64,000 bases of DNA from Ascaphus truei. Lineage: Eukaryota; Chordata; Amphibia; Anura; Ascaphidae. How positions within the stretch are numbered: position 1 is the stretch's first letter; the number at the start of each line of letters is the position of its first letter. The stretch is from assembly GCA_036426205.1 (NCBI GenBank), contig CM071569.1, positions 1,075,430 through 1,139,429 of the forward strand. The letters are read 5' to 3'. Below the pieces are notes generated by a model. That model ran no database searches. It was not told where the DNA came from and saw only the letters and a list, made by a program, of their open reading frames with translations. Below, piece after piece: positions 44,241 through 55,480 of this stretch. The translations under genes were made by a program, and so were the position numbers.

Positions 44241-44489
44241 CACCCGGTAACCAGAACCAAATCTCCCTTAGTGTGGGGGAAAAGGGGTTACACAGGCTCG
44301 AAACAAGTTATGGTGAATAAAAAAGTGACAAAACCCTCCTCATTGCCATGTACAGCAAATACAAATACATGTAACACCCCTGTACCCCCTTCCCCCCCGG
44401 CGGTAAGAGATAGGGTGTGTAGAGGGTTTTATCATTTGGGTGGTGTAATAACAGCCTCTGATAGTAATAGACATACAATCTCTACACAC

Positions 44490-45005
44490 TCTCCCTGACC
44501 GGGCTTACACCTGCTCACACTCTCCCTGACACGGCTTAGACCTGCTCACACTCTCCCTGACAGGGCGCTCCCTGACCGGGCTTACAAAACACTAATGACC
44601 ACCTGCTNNNNNNNNNNNNNNNNNNNNNNNNNNNNNNNNNNNNNNNNNNNNNNNNNNNNNNNNNNNNNNNNNNNNNNNNNNNNNNNNNNNNNNNNNNNNN
44701 NNNNNNNNNNNNNNNNNNNNNNCACACTCTCCCTGACAGGGTTTACACCTGCTCACACTCTCCCTGACAGGGTTTACACCTGCTCACACTCTCCCTGACA
44801 CAGCTTAGACCTGCTCACACTCTCCCTGACCGGGTTTAGACCTGCTCACACTCTCCCTGACACGGCTTAGACCTGCTCACACTCTCCCTGACACGGCTTA
44901 GACCTGCTCACACTCTCCCTGACACGGCTTAGACCTGCTCACACTCTCCCTGACAGGGTTTACACCTGCTCACACTCTCCCTGACCGGGTTTACACCTGC
45001 TCACA
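44490..45005. repeat. 31-bp minisatellite with assembly gap
   Basis: Unit CCTGCTCACACTCTCCCTGA then CACGGCTTAGA or CAGGGTTTACA. The gap of 115 N lies inside, so true copy number is unknown. Confidence 0.95.
44608..44722. other. Assembly gap (115 N)
   Basis: Run of unknown bases inside a minisatellite, where short-read or collapsed assembly commonly fails. Confidence 0.99.
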
Positions 45006-45716
45006 GAGTGTTAGTTCGGCAGGATTTACCTTTATCTTCTCGGGGTCTCTGTTCCTTGTGGGGTCAGGTCAGGGCGTAGGAGTAATAAAGAAATAGATAG
45101 GGCGCCAGGAACGTTTCAAACATGATGCTTTGTTGGAGTACCATCTTTCCATCATCAGGACAGGCTTTCAATTGAACAGGGCCTTACGCCAGAGTAAGGC
45201 TTTAGCCTCTAGTCTACCTCAAGCCTTGCATTGAACAGGGGAGCCTGGTACACCACCCTCCCCCACAAGAGTGGTCTCCTATTGGTTTCTAGCCCGTAGC
45301 CCCCTGCATCTCTGGAGTCTCACCCTGTCTGTTGTACAAGGCCAGGAGGGTTTTCAGTGTTCAGCTAGCCTGGTCAGATCAGCTCCCATTCTGGAACTGT
45401 AGGTCTTCCCCCATTGAGGAAGACTGGTACTCCCCTCACCCTATAAGGGGTAAGGCAGAACTCCACTCCCTAAGGAGCAGAACAGAACAACACCAAATTT
45501 GGAGGAACCCACATCTTTATTCAGGAGGAGGGGCCAAGCTATTCCCAGCAGCTCACAGGCCCAGACATGTGCCTGTAAGTTGCGATAATATGGACACATG
45601 AGGGGATGTGATCTCACCAGCTTGTGCATTATTAACCCTAGCACTGCCTGCTATTAGCAGGATTTATATACCAGACTAGGGAAATATAGCTGGGTGCTAC
45701 ATATAGAAAAGAAAAG
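45006..45716. other. Possible minus-strand LTR remains
   Basis: ACATCTTTATTCAGGAGG near 45510 is the complement of a poly(A)-signal region like those of the LTR families here. No boundaries or primer site recognised. Confidence 0.35.
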
Positions 45717-46163
45717 ATCTTTTTGTTCACAGATGCATCAGATTCAGCCTCACCCACCCCAGCGTACATCTGCGTTGCCCCAAAGGCGCACAGCCTGCTG
45801 CCCCCCCCCCCCAAGAACTGCTCCCCTCTGCACAGGACCAGCGTGCTAAGGGTTAACATGTGCTTGTTCTTTGTTGAATCGGCAAACCCCACCCACTGGA
45901 ATGTTAATGAGCCAAGGGGACAAAGGAAATATCTTTTTGTTCACAGATGCATCAGATTCAACCTCACCCACCCAGCGTACATCTCACCTACCCAGCGTAC
46001 ATCTCACCCACCCAGCGTACATCTCACCCACCCCAGCGTACATCTCACCCACCCAGCATACATCTCACCCACCCAGCGTACATCTCACCCACCCAGCGTA
46101 CATCTCACCCACCCAGCGTACATCTCACCCACCCCAGCGTACATCTCACCCACCCCAGCGTAC
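45717..46163. repeat. Segmental duplication and 20-bp minisatellite
   Basis: ATCTTTTTGTTCACAGATGC then ATCAGATTCA occurs at 45717 and 45931, each followed by CTCACCCACCCAGCGTACAT. After the second copy this 20-21-bp unit is repeated about 10 times. A duplication thus preceded or triggered the array. Confidence 0.9.
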
Positions 46164-46289
46164 AGCCTTTGGCGCAGTCGAAGGGCAGCCAAAGGGCGTG
46201 AGCCGTTTGCTGCCATTCGCTGATGTTAAAGCTGCTCTATTTCAATCTGAAACTCACCAGCCCTTTATCCCTTGTACCCAATTTTCCAA

Positions 46290-46440
46290 CTTTATCTGTC
46301 CATGAAATGTCTATGAATTCCTGTTCTTTTATTGTAACCATGTATTTTTTATAACTCTGTGCCCAGGACATACTTGAAAACGAGCAGTAACTCTCAATGT
46401 ATTACTTCCTGGTAACACATTTTTATAAATAAATAAATAT
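46290..46440 (+). mobile_element. Retroposon 3' tail, copy 1
   Basis: TGTGCCCAGGACATACTTGA, AACGAG, GTAACTCTCAATGTATTACT, TTTTTATAAATAAATAAATA. Same 3' end as 58900-59048. The ATAAATAAATA tail suggests a non-LTR element or SINE. Confidence 0.7.
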
Positions 46441-48148
46441 ACATATATATATATCTCTTTGAAGGAAAGTATATTCAATTATATGAACAAGACAGCAGTT
46501 ATTAGTAGAAGTTATCCAGGGTGACTAATCTGAAACCATCATAATGCATGACCACTGTAGCACAAAATACAGAAACTACAAGCTGACTCCCCGAGGATCA
46601 ATTTTATCCACAAATTAAACATATCGGACAACTTTCAGCTAAACCGTGCAATATTGTATTTTGAGGTCTATCTCGCACGGCCACATGATTGAGACAGGGG
46701 CCCTACTGAAATCATAGCCCCCCCTCCCCTCCACCCCCCTCCCCTCTGCAGTCCTATAGCTTCTGAGTCCATCTGGATGGATTACCACCCAAGAGCGTGT
46801 GAACAAAGCACAGCATCATTGGAGAAACAAAGGGAACCGTGAGGTCATGCCTACCTCTGACCTCCTACTCACTCACTGACATGGCCACATGGCCAGTCTG
46901 GGACATGGAGCAGCCTAAAGTGTTCTCGAACCTCCGCTCTCCGCTTCCCACAACAAACATACCAAACATAAACATAAAACTTGAAACAAAACACCAGGGA
47001 AAGCGGTGTGCTAATACCCCTGCGCCTGTCCCACCCGCCTTCAACTGCCACGGCCAAATAGTGGACCCTTGCTGACATCTGGTGCCTGCTCCTGTGTGGG
47101 GCGGTCCTCTGTCCCGCCTGAGGCCACTTGAATACCTGGGGAAAACATTGGAACAAACCGAGTGTCACCCGCCCCACTCATGCATAACTCCAAGAGGCCC
47201 TGCTAGGGGAATCGAGAGGCTCTTACTCTGGTGGCTGACGGGTTTGGGAATGGCCACGTGGTTGTAGCTTTTTGTGATGCTCTCGGACCACTGCCTCCCT
47301 TCCGCTCGCGGTACCTTAGGATAGCCAAGGTGAAAAGATGAGAAGGTTGATCGGGGTTCAGCGGAAGCAGACCACATGGACAGAATCTGCACAGAGACCA
47401 GTGCAGCTCTGGCGGCGGGTGGCAGAGCTCCAGGAGAGCAGACAGGGGACCCGCAGAAGACAAGGAAAATCTGCTAAGAGGCCATACGAGCCCGGGGAAC
47501 CCCCACAGGAGGAGGGGAGAGAGCACTGGGGCTTAAAACAAATTCGGAAGTGAACTCGACGTTGATTAACCATACGACCAACAGGTCGGGAGGGGCGGGC
47601 GGTGAGGATTCAAACCTCAGGCTACGTGAGTGGTGGAGGACCGACCTGGGAGAGGAGGGGAAAACAAAAAATACCACCATATAAAAGACAGACCATGATC
47701 ACATCATCCTGCAACTTTGCAGCATGTATGGGAAACGCAGTTAAATAAAGGCAAATATATAATCTGGGAGAGCTGCCAGACTCCTTTAACCTTTGATGAA
47801 CTACTGAACTATCAATTTGTCCCCTTCTTTCTTCTCAAGAAAATCAAATTGTCTGTTTCTCATCTCGCAAATCCCTGACTGATAGCCCTGTTCTGCAGAT
47901 CCTGCTCCTCATCTGCATGTTACCATCACAAGCTAATTGCATTGTAGCATTGTCATTTTTCTCTCGTTTCACTTCTCCCATTCATCACAAAATCCCCATT
48001 GTTTTGATGTGAGAATGTAACTCAAACAATGATTCACTAGCCTAAACAAAACACTTCCGAAGCCAAAAAGATGAGCTATACTCAATTCCCTGGAACAATA
48101 TATAAACCTCTGAAGCCCGAACGAGTCAGAACTGGTCGGGTGGGTTCA
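46441..48148. other. Unassigned region before the L1 LINE
   Basis: 46830-47700 is GC-richer, with open frames such as 47338-47553 (RRVAELQESRQGTRRRQGKS), possibly the 5' region of the LINE or another element. No boundaries found. Confidence 0.35.
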
Positions 48149-48880
48149 ATGGAGAAGTTCTTGGACCCAACAATAAGGTCTAAAAGTCAGTGAGGGAAGG
48201 GGGATAAGAAGAAAGTGCCTCATCCCACAATGAACGATAACAGCCATCACAATCTCAAAATGATCCTCCAAATAGCATAGCAGAGGATACAGCCAAAGCA
48301 CTCGTGAAAATGATCAAACCCTTTCTAGATGAAAAACCCTCAACCATCTCAACTGTACACTCAAATCTGCTCTTGTCGAACTCAACGCCAATGAGATGAC
48401 GGATAGAGGAAGTAGACCATCACACCGCACATTGTGAAACTGACATAACCAGACTCCAAACCAGAATAAAAAACCTTGAGAAATCCACATATAGTCTCAC
48501 TGACAAACTAGAGGACTTGGAAAATAGAAGCCGAAGAAACAACTTAAGAATAATTGGCATACCAGAAACAGTCAAAGGAAAAGACCTAATGGAACTCATA
48601 ACAAGACGGCCCCCAGACAACTGCTTAAAACCTCTTCCACCCAACCTTGGATGGCAGAGAGAATCCATCATCTAGGTCCAGAAGGGAGACCCTAAACCCG
48701 CTAAACAATGCCCAAACCAGTAATAATTAAACTGCTAAACTTCACTGACAAAGTCAAAATCCTGGCGGCATACAGGAAAAAAAGAGACGGAACATCCCAG
48801 GCCTGCCAGCTCCTGATGTTCCAAGAATACTCAGCAAACATCAACAAAGCACAGAGAATACACAAAAGTACACAATGAGT
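48149..48880 (+). pseudogene. L1/Tx1-type LINE ORF1 (decayed)
   Basis: Starts ATGGAGAAGTTCTTGGACCC. Broken frames include LENRSRRNNLRIIGIPE near 48508-48565, the signature of the L1 ORF1 RNA-binding domain. After a frameshift comes KPVIIKLLNFTDKVKILAAY near 48714, then LLMFQEYSANINKAQR. These correspond to the coiled-coil exit, RRM and C-terminal domain of ORF1p. Several stops and frameshifts make it non-functional. Confidence 0.85.
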
Positions 48881-49374
48881 TATTCCAAAAGGAAGCGGTA
48901 TTTGCCTTGATGTATCCAGCTAAACTTAAAAGGCTCCAGGGAGAGGAAGTCCTCTGGATGGAGTTGCCCAGCTCAGGTGAAGAAGTATGAACAAAAAAAT
49001 GAATGCAACTTAAAGAATCAAAACACGTGGCTGGTGAATTTAAGGGTAAAACCTGGGAATACGTTATTTCCAGTGTGACACGCCCCCTAGGAGAGGTGCA
49101 TTTCTGAAGGTTTACACGTTATGGTGATTTCGCTGTTTATAGCTACTTTAGCCATTCATGTTGCATTTCTTGCCCTGACTCACGTACCGGTAGCCAGATG
49201 TACGGCAGAATACAATGATACCCATTGCGTAAATGTGTCCGCCAACAGTGTGCAGACCTACACTCAGGGGTCCTGCTGCTGGGAGGGGCACCTTGAGAAA
49301 GATAACTATTTGATTTCTTACAGGGACACCAAGATATATGACACTTATGACTGATACAGGAATAAATCTCCACA
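48881..49374 (+). other. LINE inter-ORF region
   Basis: Separates ORF1 from ORF2 in the L1-type LINE. A 77-aa frame (49121-49354) with a hydrophobic start has no recognised domain. Confidence 0.5.
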
Positions 49375-50690
49375 ACCCCGGGAAGAGATCCCTTGTTCAA
49401 AACAACGTAACATTTTTCTCCTGGAATGTGGGAGGTGTTAATACCCCAATTAAATGGAAACAATGTATTACTCACCTTAAAACACTGGGTGGCCATATAG
49501 CAATGTTACAAGAAACACCCCATAAGAGTAAAGTTTAATGAACAGAGATTAAGGTAGCTACCCGGGTACCTCCCCCCCCCCCCACCTTATCCCCCCATTC
49601 CCTGTTATTTCTATGTTTGTGTTGAGTTATGCAAAGATATATATATATATACACACTGTAACTTCACATTGGTGGGAATAGTATACTAGAAACCACAGAA
49701 CATTGTACAAAACTGTCTGTTTTAGTAATATTTTAGTCGAAATGAGAGGCGGTTAAGAAAGGAACATGTACAAATACTGTATGTGAACTATCTGCAATGT
49801 GTTGTAATCAAAGAAAATTGAAAAAGTGAATACAACGTTTGAACACAAGAAACACACCTAACTGTCAATGAACACCAAAAACGACGCACTCCTTGTGTGG
49901 ATAAATGTGTATCAGCTTCATACACGGAAAAAAGAGGGGTAGCGATTACATTCCATAGAAACTCAATGATAAAATCCTACATGCATGAATATACCCAGAT
50001 TGCAGCTTTCGTGTTATCAGGTTCATTGTTGAAGGAAAGAAATTGGTTCTGCTAAATATCTATTCTCCTAATCTCACTTTTTTTGTCTGTACCTACGGCT
50101 GGTTCCATGGGCTGGCCCCCAAATCATCTTGGGGGGCGATTTCATCACCACTGATAATCTATCCCTAGACAGCAGTGACTCCTAATGCGTACATCACAGA
50201 GGTAACCCTCAGTCCCGCCCATTCATAAAATAAATCCTAAACCTATTGGACCCAATGCACATTCTCAGGGCACTAGGCAGGGATTACTCCCTTTACACTA
50301 AAGTACACTCGACCTTCATGAGAATTGATTGTATACAATCACCCATCTCTCTACCCCAATAATTACAGGAAGCAGGATAGAAAATATAATAATCTCAGAT
50401 CACGCCCCAATATGGATTGAAATAACGATTACACCTCCCTCCATGCGTTCTCAAAACTGGAGAGCGCCGTCCTATCTGTGCAACCTAAGTGACTTCAAAA
50501 CACTGTTACAAAATACCTGGTCAAGCTTACATAAAACATAACGCTGAACGTGTAACCAATCCATCACCGTTATGGAAAGCCTCTTAGGCAGTATTAAGGG
50601 ACAAATCATACCTTATGGAACAGGGACAAGGAAACAAATCAACGATAGAATAAGATCCCTAAACAAACACGCACATACAGTAGGCTTAGC
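49375..50690 (+). pseudogene. L1/Tx1-type LINE ORF2 endonuclease part
   Basis: FFSWNVGGVNTPIKWKQ and GGHIAMLQET (49413-49520) are the first motifs of the AP-like endonuclease. HSTFMRIDCI (near 50305) and ENIIISDHAPIWIEI (near 50380), in other frames, carry the terminal SDHxPI motif with its catalytic His. The RT part is missing, as a fold-back MITE and other DNA follow at 50697. Multiple frameshifts. Intervening A/T-rich sequence (49560-49850) may be an insertion. Confidence 0.8.
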
Positions 50691-50696
50691 ATACCC

Positions 50697-51176
50697 GCAA
50701 AAATACCCAATGCTACATCCAATATAACATAAAATATATAGTTAAATACTTAACTGTTTGTATTATCATGAATACGGGTCATTTAGTTAAACTCCTTGGG
50801 CAAGGCGTTATAAGCCTGCAGCCACAACACGACCACTAACTGTAAAACTTCCCATTTACCTCTGCAGCGGAGGGAGAAATGTCTCAATAGCCCAGTCTTC
50901 CACAGGTGCATGAAAAAACCTGCTGCTTAAAAACCGGAGAGGGGTGAGCTTAAACCCGGGGAGGTGGAGTCACTAACCTCCAAACAACTGTTACCAGTTG
51001 ACAATTAACAAACATAATCCCTATTAGTAGTGTTAGGATCTGTAAAGTGGTAATGCCGTGACGTGGCTGCAGGCTTATAAAGCTTATGACCCTTATTTAT
51101 GAGTGACAAACAACTGTTTGGAGTATTTAACTATATATTTTGTCATATTGGATGTAGCATTGGGTATTTTTGTCTT
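50697..51176. mobile_element. 480-bp MITE with long imperfect TIRs
   Basis: GCAAAAATACCCAATGCTAC and ATCCAATAT at the left face ATATTGGATGTAGCATTGGG and TATTTTTG at the right. TTATAAGCCTGCAGCCAC and its complement lie further in. Arms are about 140 bp and imperfect. It ends the L1 fragment. Confidence 0.8.
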
Positions 51177-51639
51177 TTGTTGCAAGAATCATTAGGCAAT
51201 AATGATGGCAAAGCACAGCACACCGTGAATCTGCATGCCGCCCACTTGTCCACCCAACCTGCCACGTTCACCATATTCTTTCGTCATATAATGATTAACA
51301 TGGAGGATTCTGGGTAGAGACTATCTAATAAGTCATACAAAAGGATGAACGACTGTAGGTGTCTCCTTTCTTTCTGTAGCAATTTCGTCACCAGCATTCC
51401 TGGACAGCCCGGGACAGAATTCTATACCTGGAACCCAAAGGTAGTCGAGAGTGGGGAAGGAAGGTGGTGGTGGGGGGGGGGGATGAAACCACCTGTTTGA
51501 CTCGACTGATCCTGAAAGTTCAGACTGAACAAATATATTAAAAGCTGGCTTGTAAAGTGTCCAAACTTGTGTACTGTCCAAATAATGTCTATGATAATTG
51601 TAGCCCAGTGCCCCTGGCTACTAATTTCTGTGGCCCCAA
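51177..51639. other. Unassigned spacer
   Basis: Short frames only and a G run near 51467-51482. Confidence 0.4.
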
Positions 51640-52030
51640 CACTGTAGGTCCTGGTAAGGAGCTGAGGATAGGTTCTTGGGGCCACAAGCTCCTTGGGCTG
51701 ATTCCAGGGAAGGGTCCTGCGAGCTCTGCTCTGACCCAGGAAAGATGCATGTGAGCGGCGAGGTACAGGTTAGGGAAGTGCCTGTGATCTGTACCTCTCT
51801 TGCATGGGAGATGAGCTGTGAACACCTGCAATAAAGATCCAAGTTGTAAAATCACTGGCGTGTGGTCTATATGAGGAGAATTGCCTGTGGGGGTTACCCC
51901 AGGTCCTAGTAGGGTCCTGCACTACAGAAAGAACATTCAAAAGCCTGACCTGTTCATACTCCCAAACACCACCAGCGGAGGCTCAGCCTTCTGTAAGCCT
52001 ACAGGTGAGCACCATCACACCGGTGATACA
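51640..52030 (+). mobile_element. LTR 3' part and leader
   Basis: AATAAA at 51830-51835, then GGAGGCTCAGCCTTCTGTAA and CTACAGGTGAGCACC (51975-52012), the conserved retroelement leader. The primer site itself is not intact. Left end not found. Confidence 0.5.
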
Positions 52031-52054
52031 CAGATTTTATCTAGGACTACCAGA

Positions 52055-52350
52055 TCTCCCTTAGGCCGCGGGCATGGTTAGTACTTAGCCGCTGACCCGC
52101 GCTGAGCCCGCGCACGCATCCGCAGGCGTGCGGAGGCGTGGCAGACAGAAAAATTGAAGTTTCAGCGCTGAGGAGAGCGGAGGGCCGGTCACGTGAGTGG
52201 TTTGCCCAATGAGGGCGAACCAGCTCCGTGACGTCACTGGCCCGCCCATATACATGCCCCCAGACAGTGCGCGTAGTAAGGCCAGGGAAAGCACCGCCTT
52301 CCCTCAGCCTCCGCGCGGGCTTAGTGTTTATGGACTCAGCCTTAGGGGGG
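52055..52350. mobile_element. GC-rich MITE-like block
   Basis: CTTAGGCCGCGGGCATGG at the left and the complement of CTAAGGCTGAGTCCATAA at the right are loosely inverted. CACGTGA and TGACGTCA (52229-52236) occur inside. No coding capacity. Confidence 0.45.
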
Positions 52351-53717
52351 GAGGACGGGGAGATAAGGGTGCTACATAATCTTGATCCATTCAGTAGTAT
52401 CAGCACCTGCAAAAAGGATCTAGTTTTCTCCAGAATTAACATCTGGTCTCTAGATATTTGGATGCATCAGTGGATTATATTCCTTGGTTTGGAAGAAACG
52501 GTTGACTCACTGACCCTATGTTATTTCTGCAGTTCATTCCCTATTCCTGTAGTATCCTCTGGCGCATCACAGGTTATTGGCATGTGACATGCAATCATGA
52601 TCTGACCGAATACAAGATGAATTACCTTTCCTCCTCACAGCCCCATGGAATATATCTCATACTCAGCACTGATCCTCCAGGCAGTGGCATTTCTCATTTC
52701 TCATCCCGTAGCTGCTGGCTTCTGACTTATGCAGCATCGCGTTATTAAGTTATCCTCTAGGGATGTCATCTGATGGAGATCTCATAACATTGCACGCAAA
52801 AACATCGTCACGGCCAGAACACACGCACACGTGAGGCAGAAACCAGAGGCGTCAGGTGAAGAAGCATTCACTCACACAAACAGGATGCAAGTCACTTGGA
52901 AAAGTTCTTCTCAATTCGGGGGGGGGGGGGGGGGGTGAAAATGATGTTGTATCGTCACAGACATTTGGTGGTAGATACTCAAAGTTCTGTTAAATCTGGG
53001 CTACTAACGTGAATAGGTAACGTCCATTCATTTCCCTCGATTTAACGAGTTTCCACAAAGCTAAATATATTAGCAGAGGCGTAACGCCATGTGAAGCTGG
53101 CACTGACGTGCATTAGCTTCAAATAACATGGTGGTAAGCTTGTCTTACCCAAAGGTGTTATTCCCTGGGTGTGCCCAAAGGTGGCGCTACTCCCATCCAG
53201 AACCTGAACGATACATTGTCCTCAGTTAACATATTGTTAAGTATTTAACGCCCGTCTGAGGATCTAACCCTTGGACCAACATTTGGAATTACAAGCTTTC
53301 CACTGAAGAGCTTAACATCGGTTACAAGTGTGTCTGTTTACACCGGCACATCATTACCCTGCACCTTTAACTTGCTTTCTGCTTCACTGTAAAGCTCTCT
53401 CCCCTCGCTGTCGCACCTTCTCTCCGTTCTGCTAAAGTCCTTTTTCAGTGTCTGGTAGGACTAACACCAAGACTTAAATAACGACCTGTTATTTCAAGAG
53501 CATGCAGCGTTATCTAAATGAGCTCAATTAGGGCTGAGTTTGTGAAAGAAAATTTTGAACACAACACTACGATAAGGGCGTTGTAGATAGAACATATCAA
53601 TGGGCTCGCAAACACGAGAGAGGACCCCTTTTGATATATCGTAGGGTTACAATGCAGAATTATAAAGATATACTTCAGCCTAATTCTCAGACATCTATTA
53701 TTCCAATGGAGTGGGAT
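52351..53717. other. Unassigned spacer
   Basis: About 1.4 kb with a G run (52918-52935) and no recognised gene or repeat. Confidence 0.4.
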
Positions 53718-53719
53718 GG

Positions 53720-53800
53720 TTGTATGTATGTATGTATGTATGTATATATGTATGTATATATGTATGTATGTATGTATTGTATGTATGTATGTATGTATGT
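53720..53800. repeat. TGTA microsatellite
   Basis: TGTATGTATGTA units with short variants, marking the 3' tail of the minus-strand L2 copy that follows. Confidence 0.95.
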
Positions 53801-54120
53801 CTCTATTTATATAGGGCCATTAATGTACATAGCGCTTCACAGTAGTAATACACATGACAATCATATAAATAACAAATAATATAAATAACAGATCATGGGA
53901 ATAAGTGCTTCAGACATAAAGTAACATTTCGGAAGAGGAGTCCCTGCTCCGAAGAGCTTACGATCTAATTGGTAGGTAGGAAGAACATACAGAGACTGTA
54001 GAAGGGCATTCTGGTAAGTGTGTATGCAGGGGGCCAAGCTTTATGTATCATGTGTATAGTATTAGCCACTGTGCTACTCATATGAATCGTTAAGCAAGTT
54101 TGTCTTAAGGTGGATAGAGA
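53801..54120 (-). mobile_element. L2-type LINE 3' UTR (minus)
   Basis: In element orientation it ends TGTGAAGCGCTATGTACATT then GGCCCTATATAAATAGAG. It includes CGTAAGCTCTTCGGAGCAGG, the same 3' block as in 9078-9870 and 38010-38334. Confidence 0.85.
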
Positions 54121-54125
54121 GGGTG

Positions 54126-54751
54126 TGTAACAGGGACTTATCCCAGTTAAAAAAAACTTGCCTCTAATCCAGCAGTGTGCTTGTTAATTGCACACCAGCA
54201 ATTAACCAACTCCACCTCCCTAATCAGAGCTCTGTGCAATAGTGTCATGTGAGCCACAGGAAGAGGATTCCTGAGCTCACAATTGGAGCTGACCCAGGAA
54301 GGACAAACCAAGGATTCCCTAGTCCACAACTGGGCTGACCTGGGGAACAAACAGATGTCTTGTGCTGCAAAGAGACTGCAGGCTGACAGCAAGACAAAGG
54401 GGCAAGATTTCTAAAACCTGGATCCTGATATTGCTATAGCACACAAAGGTGCGTACCCAGTTGAGCAGAAAGACCTTCCCCTACAGCTATAAGAAACAGA
54501 TAAGACTTTCTTATGGGACTGTTATATATCTGTATATATCTATATATATATTTTGTCTGGTAAATAGTTTAGCTAACCACCCAGTTGGAGAGGGCTGGAC
54601 TACATGTGTAGATATCCTCCAAAGCGGAGTGGGTTTTTCTTTGGCTTATTTTGAATATTGTTGCTGTGTTAAAGGGACAGGCGCAATAAAGCCTAATTGT
54701 AGTTTCACTTTAAACGGTTTCCATTGTGTACCTCTGTACACGTCCCTTACA
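54126..54751 (+). mobile_element. Solo LTR, 5-bp TSD GGGTG
   Basis: 626 bp from TGTAACAGGG to CCCTTACA. Exact GGGTG at 54121-54125 and 54752-54756. AATAAA at 54685-54690. Same family as 28671-29242. It sits inside a minus-strand L2 LINE, so it is younger than that LINE. Confidence 0.94.
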
Positions 54752-54756
54752 GGGTG

Positions 54757-55210
54757 CTAGTCGGGTATTGAGGGGAAGGGCATTCCAGAGGTGTGGGGCA
54801 GTCAGTGAGAAAGGTTTAAGGCGGGAGAGGGCTATAGACCTTGAGCAGAACGCAAGAGGCGGGATGGTGCATAGCGAGAAATTAGGGCTGAGATGTAAGG
54901 AGGGGCAGAAGAGTGTAAAGCCTTAAAAGTCAGGAGGAGAACTGAGTGTGAGATGCGGGATTTGATTGGAAGCCAGGAGAGTTATTTCAGCAGGGGAGAC
55001 GCTGAGAAAGATTTAGGAAAGAATAGAGTGATTCTGGCAGCAGCGTTTAGGATAGATTGTAGGGGAGACAGGTGAGAGGCAGGAAGACCGAACAGCAGGA
55101 GGTTACAGTAATCGAAATGGGAGAGAATGAGGGCCTGAGTCAGAGTTTTAGCAATTGAGCAACAGAGGAAAGGGCGTATCTTTGTAATATTGCAGACGAG
55201 CAAATGCATC
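54757..55210 (-). pseudogene. L2-type LINE RT C-terminus (minus)
   Basis: The minus frame 55209-54982 reads LLVCNITKIRPFLCCSIAKT, ALILSHFDYCNLLLFGLPAS and LSPLQSILNAAARI, clear L2 RT C-terminal motifs matching 9099-9524. The rest, to 54757, continues in shifted frames with FSLTAPTPLECPS-like residues. 5'-truncated at about 55210. Frameshifts make it dead. Confidence 0.85.
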
Positions 55211-55287
55211 GCTGTTCACACAGGTTTTAAGCACAGCATGGGACTATTGGTGCTTAAAAGCTGTATGAACAGCGATGCATTTGCTTA
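55200..55287. repeat. 36-bp imperfect hairpin
   Basis: GCAAATGCATCGCTGTTCA and TTTTAAGCA at the left face TGCTTAAAAGC and TGAACAGCGATGCATTTGC at the right, around a loop of about 20 nt. Confidence 0.85.
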
Positions 55288-55334
55288 TATGGGCTCCATG
55301 TGAATGGATATTCCAGGCAAAAGGTGACAAATTG

Positions 55335-55480
55335 TGCGCTCATTTGCATGTAATTTCCCAGAATCCTTTTCTGCAGTGGTAGCACTGTATGCTGGGTGAA
55401 AATGGTGAAAGGCAGGGTTGCAGACCTGTCTGAGATATGTGAATGTGCTCACAAGTGATATTCTTTATTGGCTATATGCT
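55335..55480. repeat. Interspersed repeat, second copy
   Basis: CCCAGAATCC, CTGCAGTGGTAGCACTG, GCTGGGTG, CAGACCTGTCTGAGA and CTCACAAGTGATATT match the order at 2745-2860. Confidence 0.65.
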
